A stretch of 64,000 nt of DNA, from assembly GCF_002198115.1 (NCBI RefSeq), contig NZ_NGNR01000003.1, positions 491,546 through 555,545 of the forward strand. The letters run 5' to 3'. Every line of letters begins with the position of its first letter. The stretch's first letter is position 1. This DNA is from Robiginitalea sediminis. Lineage in GTDB: Bacteria; Bacteroidota; Bacteroidia; Flavobacteriales; Flavobacteriaceae. The notes below the pieces were generated by a model that searched no databases, was not told the origin of the DNA, and saw nothing but the letters and a program-made list of their open reading frames with translations. Made by a program: the position numbers and the translations under genes. This document shows positions 24,782 to 32,260 of this stretch, piece by piece.

Positions 24782-25675
24782 ATGGTGGAATTTATCGATT
24801 ATTACAAGGTTCTGGAACTCGGCCAATCGGCCAGTGAAAAAGAGATCAAAAAGGCCTACAGGAGGCTGGCGCGGAAGTACCATCCGGACTTGAACCCGGG
24901 CGATGCGGAAGCCGAGCGGCGATTTAAGCAGGTCAACGAGGCCCATGAGGTACTGAGCGACCCGGAGAAACGCAAGAAATACGACCAGTACGGCAAGGAC
25001 TGGGAACACGCCGAGGCCTTCGAGGCGCAGCGGAAAGCCCGGCGGACCCGTGGTACGGGAGGGGCTCATACCCACAGTGGCAGTGGCGAGGGAGACTTTT
25101 CGGACTTTTTCGAATCGATGTTCGGGGGGTTCTCCCGTTCCGGTTCACGCCAGGCCAGGGGGTTTAAGGGGCCCGACCTGTCGGCAACCCTGGAACTGGA
25201 CTTGCAGCAGGCCTACCGCACGCACAAACGGACCCTGGACCTGGGCGGCAAACAAATCCGCATCACTATTCCTGCGGGGGTGGAAAACGGGCAGACGATA
25301 CGGATCAAGGGCCATGGCGGGCCTGGCCTGAACGGTGGGCCGGATGGTGACCTCTACATTACCTTCAGTATCCGGAACCAAAGCGGTTTCACCAGGGAAG
25401 GCCCGCAGCTGTACAAAACCGTTCGGGTTCCTCTTACTACAGCCGTCCTTGGAGGTACCTTAACTATCGACACCTTCGATGGGCAGGCCCGGTTAAAGGT
25501 CAAACCGCTTACCCAGAACGGGACCCGGGTGAAACTCAAAGGCAAAGGGTTCCCGTTTTATAAGGAAGAAGGCGTTTATGGGGACCTGGTGGTTTCCTAC
25601 GAGGTGGCCCTGCCCACACAGCTTACGGACCGTCAGAAAGCCTTGTTCGAACAGCTAAAAGAGACGCAACTCTGA
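24782..25675 (+). CDS. cbpA: DnaJ-like co-chaperone, CbpA type
   Basis: A 297-residue Hsp40 that delivers substrates to DnaK. The J domain at residues 2-68 contains the essential HPD (KYHPDLNPG), then a G/F-rich linker, and then the two C-terminal beta domains ([36 protein letters not shown]). The zinc-finger of true DnaJ is absent, which is the CbpA/type II layout. The gene after it encodes a CbpM-like modulator three bases downstream, supporting the name. Start at 24782 ([13 protein letters not shown]). Confidence 0.92.
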   Translation: MVEFIDYYKVLELGQSASEKEIKKAYRRLARKYHPDLNPGDAEAERRFKQVNEAHEVLSDPEKRKKYDQYGKDWEHAEAFEAQRKARRTRGTGGAHTHSGSGEGDFSDFFESMFGGFSRSGSRQARGFKGPDLSATLELDLQQAYRTHKRTLDLGGKQIRITIPAGVENGQTIRIKGHGGPGLNGGPDGDLYITFSIRNQSGFTREGPQLYKTVRVPLTTAVLGGTLTIDTFDGQARLKVKPLTQNGTRVKLKGKGFPFYKEEGVYGDLVVSYEVALPTQLTDRQKALFEQLKETQL

Positions 25676-25678
25676 ACC

Positions 25679-25975
25679 ATGAAAAACAAGACCTATATCC
25701 ACATTTCCGATGTTTGCCGGGGCCATGGCCTGGAACGCACCTTTTTGTACCGCCTGAGGGAATTTGAACTCATTGAGATCCGGGAGACGGATTCAGGAGA
25801 GGTCATAGACCATGGCCAGTTACCCCGTCTGGAGCGCCTTATCCGATTGCACCGCGACCTTGAAATTGAACCACAGGGGCTCTTGGCAGTGGAACAGTTG
25901 CTGCAACGTGTAGGGGAGTTGCAGGATGAAATCCGGATGCTCCGGTCCCGTCTGGGTCGCTGGGAGGATTTCTAA
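25679..25975 (+). CDS. cbpM: CbpM-like chaperone modulator (MerR-like)
   Basis: A 98-residue protein with a MerR-like winged-helix part (YIHISDVCRGHGLERTFLYRLREFELIEI) and a helical C-terminus (GLLAVEQLLQRVGELQDEIRML). CbpM binds the J domain of CbpA and blocks its work with DnaK. It is three bases after cbpA. Its final four bases overlap the end of the ABC ATPase gene on the opposite strand. Confidence 0.88.
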   Translation: MKNKTYIHISDVCRGHGLERTFLYRLREFELIEIRETDSGEVIDHGQLPRLERLIRLHRDLEIEPQGLLAVEQLLQRVGELQDEIRMLRSRLGRWEDF

Positions 25976-26658
25976 CCCCCGGTCACAATCCTTCCGTCCT
26001 CCATCTGGATGATGCGGTCCGTGCGGCGGGCAAAGTCCTCGTCGTGGGTCACAATAAGGAGGGACAGGCCTTTCTCTTCTTTGAGCTGCCTGAAAATCTG
26101 AAAGACATTTTCGGAATTGTAGCTGTCCAGGTTGCCCGTGGGTTCATCGCCCATCAGGATGGCCGGGTCATTGATCAGGGCCCTGGCAATGGCCACCCGT
26201 TGTTTTTCCCCTCCCGATATGCGCGAAGCCCGCTTGGCTGCCAGATGGTCTATGTGCAGCATTTTCAGCTTTTCCATGGCATCGTGCCGGACTTCCGCCG
26301 TTGTTTTCCGGGCCAGTTTCAGGCCCGGGAGCATCACATTATCCAGGACGGTGAATTCCCCTAAAAGGTAATGGAACTGGAAGACGAAACCGATATGGGC
26401 ATTGCGGATGGCAGATAACCGGTTGGCTGGTTTCCTGGTTAGCAATTCCCCTTTCAGGTACAGGGATCCGGTATATTCGGTATCCATGGTAGAGAGGATA
26501 TAGAGGAGTGTAGATTTCCCGGAACCTGACTTCCCCATAATGCTGGTGAATTCCCCCGGTTGTATGCTAAAACCGATATCCTTCAGCACGTGGAAGCGCA
26601 CGGGCTTGGTAAAGTGCTTGTCTATATGTTTGGCTTCCAGGACAGGGGTCATAGGCAT
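25972..26658 (-). CDS. ABC transporter ATP-binding protein (MacB/LolD type)
   Basis: A 228-residue ATPase with Walker A GKSGSGKST, Q-loop FQFHYLLGEF, signature ISGGEKQRVAIARAL, Walker B ILMGDEPTGNLD and an H-loop in VTHDEDFA. It drives the FtsX-type permease encoded just upstream, whose stop overlaps its start by one base (TAATG). With the HlyD-like adaptor it forms a three-gene export system, all on one transcript. Confidence 0.93.
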   Translation of the reverse strand: MPMTPVLEAKHIDKHFTKPVRFHVLKDIGFSIQPGEFTSIMGKSGSGKSTLLYILSTMDTEYTGSLYLKGELLTRKPANRLSAIRNAHIGFVFQFHYLLGEFTVLDNVMLPGLKLARKTTAEVRHDAMEKLKMLHIDHLAAKRASRISGGEKQRVAIARALINDPAILMGDEPTGNLDSYNSENVFQIFRQLKEEKGLSLLIVTHDEDFARRTDRIIQMEDGRIVTGG

Positions 26659-27920
26659 TAGTTTCCTCTGATAATTTTAACCGGGTCTATCCTGCGGGCC
26701 CGGGCTGCAGGGAGGTACCCGGCAATAAAGGTGGACACCAGGGCAAAACCAATCCCGATCAGGTAATACCAGGGGTCGTGGTTTACCGGGAAGGTGCTTA
26801 TGGTGGGCAGGGCCTCCGTTTCGAAGGGCAGGCTGTCGATGAGGTGGCTGAGGCCGAAGCCGATAAGCAGGCCCAGCAACCCGCCCCCCAGACCGATAAT
26901 AAGGGCCTGGCTCATAAAAATCTGGTGGACATCCCTGCCCGAAAACCCCGTGGCTTTCAGGATGGCGATATCGTTCATCTTCTCGTAGATGAGCATATTG
27001 AGGATGTTGTAGATGCCAAAGCCGGCTACAATCAGCAGGGTAATGGAAACGGCATAGGTGATGAGGTTGCGGATACTGGTTCCGGTTTCGAACTGGGCAT
27101 TGGCCTCCTGAATGTCCCGCGCCCTCACCCGGAACAGGGTTTCCAGTTCCCGGGCCATTGGGACTGCTGCTTCCAGCCTGTGGAGTTTGACGTTGATATC
27201 GGTGATGTAATTGGTAGGCTTGCCCATAATCCGCTGTACCGTCTGCACCTGGGCAAAACTCTGGCTATTGTCTATTTCGGCCAGGCCGCTCTGGTAGAGG
27301 CCTACGATTTTAAGGGGGAAAACCCCGCCTTCCGGGGTACTGACCTGGATCCGGTCTCCCAGGGCCAGGGAGAACTTATCCGCCAGTCCTGCGCCCAGGA
27401 TAATGCCGTTCTCGGAACGATGTAAGGCCTCCGGACTGCCCGCCACAATGTAATCCCCGATATTGGAGAGTCGGTCCTCCTCCAGGATGTCCACTCCGGA
27501 AAGGACACCACCCAGGTCCTGGGAACCCGACAGATAGAATATCTGTGCCCGGATCTGGGGGGTGGCCCCCAGAACGCGATCGTCCCGGCGCAGGTAGTCC
27601 AGGATGGGCAGGGCATTGTGTATTTTCAGCTGGCCCTGTTTGGGTTTTACAGACTGTATTTGCAGCAGATCACCGGAGAGGGATTCCAGCCTATGGGCAG
27701 GCTGTACGGCCGCGGGTTCCACTTCGTTGTAGAGGTGGATGTGCGGGGTCTGGTTCAGGATCAAATCGTCCAGCATCTGGTTGAGCCCGGTCATAAAACT
27801 CACCAGGGTGATATAGGCGCCAATGCCGAAGGTAACCCCAAGGGCTGCCGTTACGGTAGACTTTATCTTGGTTACCAGGTGGGTTCGCGCAATCCCCAGG
27901 ATGAGTTTCAGCCGGTTCAT
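26658..27920 (-). CDS. ABC transporter permease, MacB/LolE-like (FtsX family)
   Basis: A 420-residue inner-membrane protein with one N-terminal membrane helix (residues 20-45), a large periplasmic domain (about 50-275) and three C-terminal helices (VSITLLIVAGFGIYNIL, GLGGGLLGLLIGFGL, IGFALVSTFIAGYL). This is the mechanotransmission-type layout used to push lipoproteins, peptides or drugs through the envelope. Overlaps the adaptor gene by four bases. No outer-membrane channel gene is next to it, so a TolC-like partner must be elsewhere. Confidence 0.9.
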   Translation of the reverse strand: MNRLKLILGIARTHLVTKIKSTVTAALGVTFGIGAYITLVSFMTGLNQMLDDLILNQTPHIHLYNEVEPAAVQPAHRLESLSGDLLQIQSVKPKQGQLKIHNALPILDYLRRDDRVLGATPQIRAQIFYLSGSQDLGGVLSGVDILEEDRLSNIGDYIVAGSPEALHRSENGIILGAGLADKFSLALGDRIQVSTPEGGVFPLKIVGLYQSGLAEIDNSQSFAQVQTVQRIMGKPTNYITDINVKLHRLEAAVPMARELETLFRVRARDIQEANAQFETGTSIRNLITYAVSITLLIVAGFGIYNILNMLIYEKMNDIAILKATGFSGRDVHQIFMSQALIIGLGGGLLGLLIGFGLSHLIDSLPFETEALPTISTFPVNHDPWYYLIGIGFALVSTFIAGYLPAARARRIDPVKIIRGN

Positions 27921-29017
27921 TCTTCGGGTTTTAGTAAACGTGTTCCCGGTTGCAATCCGGAGCGGATCTCCACCCGATCCAGGGTAATGAGACCTGTTTC
28001 CACCTTAACCATGCCCGCTGTGGTACGGACGCTGTCGGCACCCACCAGATAGCTGCGCGGTATTGTCAGGGCGTCCTGACGGGTAGCAATCACGATGTTG
28101 GCCTCCCCGGAAAGGCCAGGGTAGAGTACTTCCGGGGGGGTGGTAAACCGCGCTTCCACCAGGAAGGTTTGGTTCCGGGTGTCTTTCTCCGGGTAGATTT
28201 TGGAGACCTTACCCTCAAAAAGCCTGTCTGCATAGGCATCCAGGGTTATCAGAACCTGTTGGCCCGTTTTCAGGCGTACTATGTCTACCTCGTCTACAAG
28301 CATTTCGGCAAGGAAGGTTTCCGCACTGCCCAGCATCGCCAAAGGTTCGTTGGGCAGGACGGCTTCCCCCGGTTCTTTGTAGAGGGCATAAACCTTACCG
28401 TAAATAGTACTGCGTATACGGAACTCCTCGGCATCGGAACTGCTGGCCTGATAGGTGTTTCGGGCTTGTTCCAGCTGGGTGCGCAGTTCCCGCTGCAGGC
28501 GGTGGTATTCGCTTTGAAGTTCCCGCAGGGTACTGGCCGAGCGCTCAAAGGCCAATTGCCGGCGTTCCAGTTCTGCCAGGGAGCCTATCTGCCGTGCCCA
28601 GAGTTTTGTTTGGCGGTCGTAGTTGGTGGAATCGTCCCGGTAGGTGAGTTCAGCCACCCGTATCCGGGCTGCGAGGTCATTGAGCGGGCTGGCTTCCCCC
28701 TGCAAGTTGGAAGCTGCCAGTTCCATTTGCAGGCGGGCGTTTTCACGGTATAAGTCCGTGGCATGGCCGTTGATCTGCAGCAAAGGGTCGCCAGGAACGA
28801 CCTGCCGGCCTTCTTCCACAAGATTGGCCTCCAGGATGCCGCTCACGGCAGCGTGGACCCGGTACATGCTGTCCGGCACAATGGTTACGGAGGCATAAAC
28901 CGCTTCGGTCACATCCAGGATTTCAGGGGCGATGCCGGCCTCGCCACCCCGGCACCCGGACAAGAGTGCGGCAGAAAGGGCAGATACAACTGCCATCAAA
29001 GGGGAAATAGGTTTCAT
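27917..29017 (-). CDS. HlyD/MacA-type periplasmic adaptor lipoprotein
   Basis: A 366-residue membrane-fusion protein. It begins MKPISPLMAVVSALSAALLSGCRGG, with a lipobox at LLSGC. A split biotinyl-lipoyl domain (HAAVSGILEANLVEEGRQVVPGDPLLQI, later TIYGKVYALYKEPGEAV) flanks a helical hairpin rich in charged residues (about 100-190), then beta-barrel and membrane-proximal domains. It is the first gene of the efflux operon. Upstream lies a predicted Crp/Fnr-type site and -7 box. Confidence 0.92.
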   Translation of the reverse strand: MKPISPLMAVVSALSAALLSGCRGGEAGIAPEILDVTEAVYASVTIVPDSMYRVHAAVSGILEANLVEEGRQVVPGDPLLQINGHATDLYRENARLQMELAASNLQGEASPLNDLAARIRVAELTYRDDSTNYDRQTKLWARQIGSLAELERRQLAFERSASTLRELQSEYHRLQRELRTQLEQARNTYQASSSDAEEFRIRSTIYGKVYALYKEPGEAVLPNEPLAMLGSAETFLAEMLVDEVDIVRLKTGQQVLITLDAYADRLFEGKVSKIYPEKDTRNQTFLVEARFTTPPEVLYPGLSGEANIVIATRQDALTIPRSYLVGADSVRTTAGMVKVETGLITLDRVEIRSGLQPGTRLLKPEE

Positions 29018-29068
29018 CCGCAAGAGGTTAAGGATTCTTAAAGGTACCACCGTAAACCGAAGATATGC

Positions 29069-29082
29069 ATGACAATTCTCAT
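29069..29082 (-). promoter_or_regulatory. Crp/Fnr-type site A, before the efflux operon
   Basis: On the - strand ATGAGAATTGTCAT. The -7 element TACCTTTA lies at 29039-29046 (- strand), centre-to-centre 33 bp. Predicted start near 29033, 16 bases before the adaptor ATG. Confidence 0.65.
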
Positions 29083-29182
29083 TAAAGGGGCTTGTAGGAA
29101 GTATCAGGTAATCCTGCCCCGGGTTAATGATGATAAAAGTTGATTAATAAAGGGTTAATGACGCGGATTCGGGCAACAGACG

Positions 29183-29196
29183 ATGAGGATTGTCAT
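29183..29196 (+). promoter_or_regulatory. Crp/Fnr-type site B, before the DoxX-like gene
   Basis: ATGAGGATTGTCAT, 13 of 14 positions the same as site A in promoter orientation. The -7 element TAGTTTGG lies at 29219-29226, again exactly 33 bp centre to centre. It points at the DoxX-like gene at 29267. Confidence 0.65.
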
Positions 29197-29266
29197 ATTT
29201 TGACCCTGGCCAAAGATTTAGTTTGGGCCCCAGTCAAACGTCAAAACCATTAATAAATTAACACGT

Positions 29267-29698
29267 ATGAATTTTCCATCTGTACTTAAATCGACCCAAT
29301 CTGAGCCCTTCGGTTTTATTGCAAGGGGCCTTGGACTGGTATACCTCTGGTTTGGCGCCCTGAAGTTCTTTCCGGGCCTCAGCCCGGCAGAAGCCCTGGC
29401 GGGGTCCACTATAGAAGTGCTTACTTTTGGCCTGATAGGCCCTTCCCTGGGTCTGGTCCTGCTCGCCCTTTGGGAATTCGCCATCGGCACCCTGCTTATT
29501 ACGGGTATTTGCCGCAAATGTGCCTTAACGGCAGCGCTTCTGCACATTGTCCTGACCTTTACCCCCCTGTTCTTTTTTCCTGAACTCTGCTTTACTGAAT
29601 TTCCCTTCGGCCTGACCCTTGTGGGGCAGTATATCATCAAAAACGTGGTTTTCCTGGGGGTTATGGTTGCCATGTACCGCAAGCTCCCGCGCAGCTAA
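29267..29698 (+). CDS. DoxX-like membrane protein
   Basis: A 143-residue protein with four hydrophobic helices and conserved-looking motifs of the DoxX/DUF417 group: LVYLWFGALKFFPG in helix 1 and LWEFAIGTLLITG in helix 2. These small membrane proteins are linked to redox or oxidative stress in several bacteria, but their reaction is unclear. It is transcribed divergently from the efflux operon and ends eight bases from the thioredoxin gene, which comes from the other side. Confidence 0.82.
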   Translation: MNFPSVLKSTQSEPFGFIARGLGLVYLWFGALKFFPGLSPAEALAGSTIEVLTFGLIGPSLGLVLLALWEFAIGTLLITGICRKCALTAALLHIVLTFTPLFFFPELCFTEFPFGLTLVGQYIIKNVVFLGVMVAMYRKLPRS

Positions 29699-29705
29699 GC
29701 CTGTG

Positions 29706-30005
29706 TTATAAAAACGGGGTTACGGCCTGGGTAAGCGCCTGTATGGGGACCACCCCGGACTGGCGCCATACGGCCTGCCCGTTTTTGAACAGGACCAGGG
29801 TAGGGACGCCCCTTACCTGGTAACGCCCGGCAATGGCCGGGTTTCGGTCTACATCTATCTTGATGATTTTAATGCGGGCGCCAGCACTGTCCTTGAGTTG
29901 CTTCAGGATGGGAGCCATTGTTTTGCAGGGCCCGCACCACTCGGCGTGGAAATCTACCAGGACAGGGATTTCGGAGGCGATAAGCTGGTTGAAGGAGGCC
30001 TTCAT
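29706..30005 (-). CDS. trxA: Thioredoxin
   Basis: A 99-residue cytosolic thioredoxin with intact WCGPC (residues about 22-26), a KIDVDRNPAIAGRYQVRGVPTLVLFKNG core including the cis-proline VPT, and no export signal. Reduces protein disulfides. A perfect -7 box, TATTTTTG on the - strand at 30023-30030, lies 18 bases from the ATG. Confidence 0.93.
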   Translation of the reverse strand: MKASFNQLIASEIPVLVDFHAEWCGPCKTMAPILKQLKDSAGARIKIIKIDVDRNPAIAGRYQVRGVPTLVLFKNGQAVWRQSGVVPIQALTQAVTPFL

Positions 30006-30022
30006 ATTACACGTTTATAGAT

Positions 30023-30030
30023 CAAAAATA
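30023..30030 (-). promoter_or_regulatory. -7 element of thioredoxin, 34 bp from site C
   Basis: TATTTTTG on the - strand is a perfect TAnnTTTG. Its centre is 34 bp from the centre of site C, nearly the same spacing as the promoters on the other sites, so site C may serve both directions. Confidence 0.6.
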
Positions 30031-30053
30031 CGGATAGGAACCCCAGGGCTCCC

Positions 30054-30067
30054 ATGACCTAAGTCAT
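30054..30067 (+). promoter_or_regulatory. Crp/Fnr-type site C, between trxA and the USP operon
   Basis: ATGACCTAAGTCAT is a near-perfect 14-bp palindrome with half-sites ATGAC/GTCAT. Toward the USP gene, a -7 box TATCTTTA lies at 30090-30097, 33 bp centre to centre. Confidence 0.7.
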
Positions 30068-30120
30068 ATGCCGTTGGCAGGAAGATGGGTATCTTTAAAT
30101 AAACCTCCAAGACCTGCCCT

Positions 30121-30978
30121 ATGGAACTGCGTATTGCCATCCCCACGGATTTTTCCCCGGCCGCCGAAAAGGCAGCCCGCTATACCCTGGAACTCTTCCG
30201 GGAGGTGCCCTGTGTCTTTTTCCTGATGCACAGTTATACCCCTTCTTTTTTCAGGGCCGAGTACCTGTTGCACAGCCCCGGGCAGATAGGACTGGGCGAT
30301 TTTTATCGGTTCCGGGTAATGGATAAGCTCAGTACGCTTCGCAAGCGGCTGCAGAAAAGTGCAGATAACCCGAAGCACCGTTTTATAACCCATGCGGCTT
30401 TCAACACCCTCGATGCCGAACTCAATGAAATGGCGGAAAAGGAATCCCTCCACCTCATTGCCATGGGGACCCAGGGGGCCACAGGGGCCAAGGAAGTACT
30501 GTTGGGTACCCACGCGGTTATGGTAGCCCATAAATCCAGGATCCCCGTATTGATCATTCCTTCAGAGGCACAGGCTTCGGAGGTGGAAAACATCCTTTTC
30601 CCGGCCGATTATACCGCTTCCTATGCCGCCTTGCCCTGGACGGTCCTGGAGGCGATACTCCGCCAAACCAGTGCCCGTTTGCACGTATTGCATACGTATA
30701 CAGCGGAAGATGAAAGCCCGGAGCGGGTGGCCGGAAAGGAAGCCCTGGCCCATAGCCTCGAACCCTTCAAACCCGAATGGCACGAGCGGGAAAGCGCCGG
30801 GCTGGTAGAAGCCATCAATGCGTTTGCGGCGGAAGTACCTGTCCAGCTCCTGGTCCTGGTGCGCAACCGCCATACCTTCCTGGAGAACCTGTTGGTGACC
30901 CCGGTCATCGACCAGATTGGGTTCCATACCCGGATCCCGTTGCTCGTGCTCCCCCAGGTATCGATTACAAACCCTTAA
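30121..30978 (+). CDS. Universal stress protein (two UspA domains)
   Basis: A 285-residue cytosolic protein made of two UspA folds, about residues 1-142 and 145-280. The first keeps the ATP-binding signature (AMGTQGATGAKEVLLGTHA, G-2x-G-9x-G-T); in the second this motif is degenerate (LVLVRNRHTFLENLLVTPV). Tandem USPs of this length are common in Bacteroidetes and are usually induced by oxygen limitation, starvation or stress. It is the first gene of a + strand operon with the next three genes. Confidence 0.9.
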   Translation: MELRIAIPTDFSPAAEKAARYTLELFREVPCVFFLMHSYTPSFFRAEYLLHSPGQIGLGDFYRFRVMDKLSTLRKRLQKSADNPKHRFITHAAFNTLDAELNEMAEKESLHLIAMGTQGATGAKEVLLGTHAVMVAHKSRIPVLIIPSEAQASEVENILFPADYTASYAALPWTVLEAILRQTSARLHVLHTYTAEDESPERVAGKEALAHSLEPFKPEWHERESAGLVEAINAFAAEVPVQLLVLVRNRHTFLENLLVTPVIDQIGFHTRIPLLVLPQVSITNP

Positions 30979-30990
30979 AAACAGTATGTC

Positions 30991-31395
30991 ATGAAAGATA
31001 CAGGCATTTGGATAGACAAGCAGGAAGCCTGGCTGGTACACCTGGCAGAAACAGGAGAACATCTCGAAACAGTAGCCTCTGAAGTGGAATTTTTCAACCC
31101 CAAAGGGGGGTCCCGTTCCAAAACCCGGTGGGGGCCGCAGCAGGTGGTGCACGACAGCAAGTACACCGAGCGCGAAAAACAACAGCTGCATCGCTATTTC
31201 GAAGATCTCAGCGCCCGTCTGGGGGATACCGGCAAACTGGTCCTCTACGGGCCGGCAGGAACCAACGAACAGTTTAAGCGTTATTTGGACCGCCGCCACC
31301 CTGAACTGGCTGCCCGCGTGAGCGATGTCCTCACGGCAGACAGCATGACCGAGAACCAGTTCCGGGCCCTGGTACGGGAGTATTACGCCCACTGA
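30991..31395 (+). CDS. Small eRF1-domain-2-like protein in the stress operon
   Basis: A 134-residue cytosolic protein. The shape (MKDTGIWIDKQEAWLVHL at the start, KLVLYGPAGTNEQFKRYLDRR and ADSMTENQFRALVREYY at the end) resembles the RNase H-like middle domain of release factor eRF1 found in small bacterial proteins often linked to stress genes. Such proteins may act on ribosomes, but the function is unproven. It sits 12 bases after the USP gene and two bases before the ATP-cone protein. Confidence 0.65.
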   Translation: MKDTGIWIDKQEAWLVHLAETGEHLETVASEVEFFNPKGGSRSKTRWGPQQVVHDSKYTEREKQQLHRYFEDLSARLGDTGKLVLYGPAGTNEQFKRYLDRRHPELAARVSDVLTADSMTENQFRALVREYYAH

Positions 31396-31396
31396 C

Positions 31397-32260
31397 ATGG
31401 CCGGCAGCAGGGCTTCCAAGCCCAAAATCCGCAAAGCCTCGGGCCAGATGGCCACGTATTCGGAGGCTAAACTCCGGCGTTCGCTCCGCAGGAGCGGGGC
31501 AGATCCCGGGGCGGTGGATGCCATTGTCCAAACCCTGAACAGTGAGTTATACCCGGGCATGACCACGCGTGAGATTTACAACCGGGCCTTTTCCCTGCTG
31601 CGGGCCTACAGGAATTCCTTTGCATCCCGTTACAAACTCAAGCGGGCCATCTACGAATTGGGTCCCACGGGATTCCCCTTCGAGAAATTCGTTGCGGCCT
31701 TGCTGAACCACTCCGGGTACTCAGCGACAACCAACGTGATACTACATGGGGATTGCGTAGACCACGAGGTGGATGTGGTGGCCCGCAACGGGGATACCCA
31801 GACCCTGATAGAATGTAAGTTCCATGCAGATGACGGCCGCAAATGCCATGTGAAAGTCCCGCTGTATATCGATTCCCGGTTTCGGGATATCGCTGCCGGT
31901 TCCGATAAAAACGGTGCTTTAGACATCCGCCTGGAACCCGGGTGGGTGGTCACCAATACCCGGTTCACCTCCGACGCCCTGAAGTACGGCAACTGCGCGG
32001 GGTTGTATCTGCTCAGTTGGAACCACCCCAGAGGGAATGGCCTGAAGGACCGCATTGACCGGCACCGCCTATACCCCATAACGGTCAGTATGCTTCTAAG
32101 TGGCCGGGAGAAGGAGTTTTTACTCGGACGGGAGGTGGTGCTGGGGCGCCAGCTCCTGGAGTCTGCCTTTTTGCTGGACCACCTTGGGGTATCCCGGGAA
32201 AGGAAAGACAGGATCCTGGGGGAATTCCTGGAATTGTGTGAACCCAAAAACAAAACATGA
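31397..32260 (+). CDS. ATP-cone plus restriction-endonuclease-fold protein
   Basis: A 287-residue protein with an N-terminal ATP-cone at about residues 10-100 (the nucleotide-sensing module of ribonucleotide reductases) followed by an Mrr-like PD-(D/E)xK nuclease domain at about 103-220. Active-site candidates are Asp in HEVDVVARNG and the E-x-K of LIECKFH. ATP/dATP sensing joined to DNA cleavage suggests a nuclease gated by nucleotide pools. No methyltransferase is present, so it is not a classical restriction system. Its last four bases overlap the next gene (ATGA). Confidence 0.8.
   Translation: MAGSRASKPKIRKASGQMATYSEAKLRRSLRRSGADPGAVDAIVQTLNSELYPGMTTREIYNRAFSLLRAYRNSFASRYKLKRAIYELGPTGFPFEKFVAALLNHSGYSATTNVILHGDCVDHEVDVVARNGDTQTLIECKFHADDGRKCHVKVPLYIDSRFRDIAAGSDKNGALDIRLEPGWVVTNTRFTSDALKYGNCAGLYLLSWNHPRGNGLKDRIDRHRLYPITVSMLLSGREKEFLLGREVVLGRQLLESAFLLDHLGVSRERKDRILGEFLELCEPKNKT

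Noticed and set aside
30562-31566. Long open frame (334 codons) on the - strand over the USP and eRF1-like genes
   Set aside because: Shadow of + strand genes with strong family matches; its own translation is Gly/Pro-rich and unlike any family.
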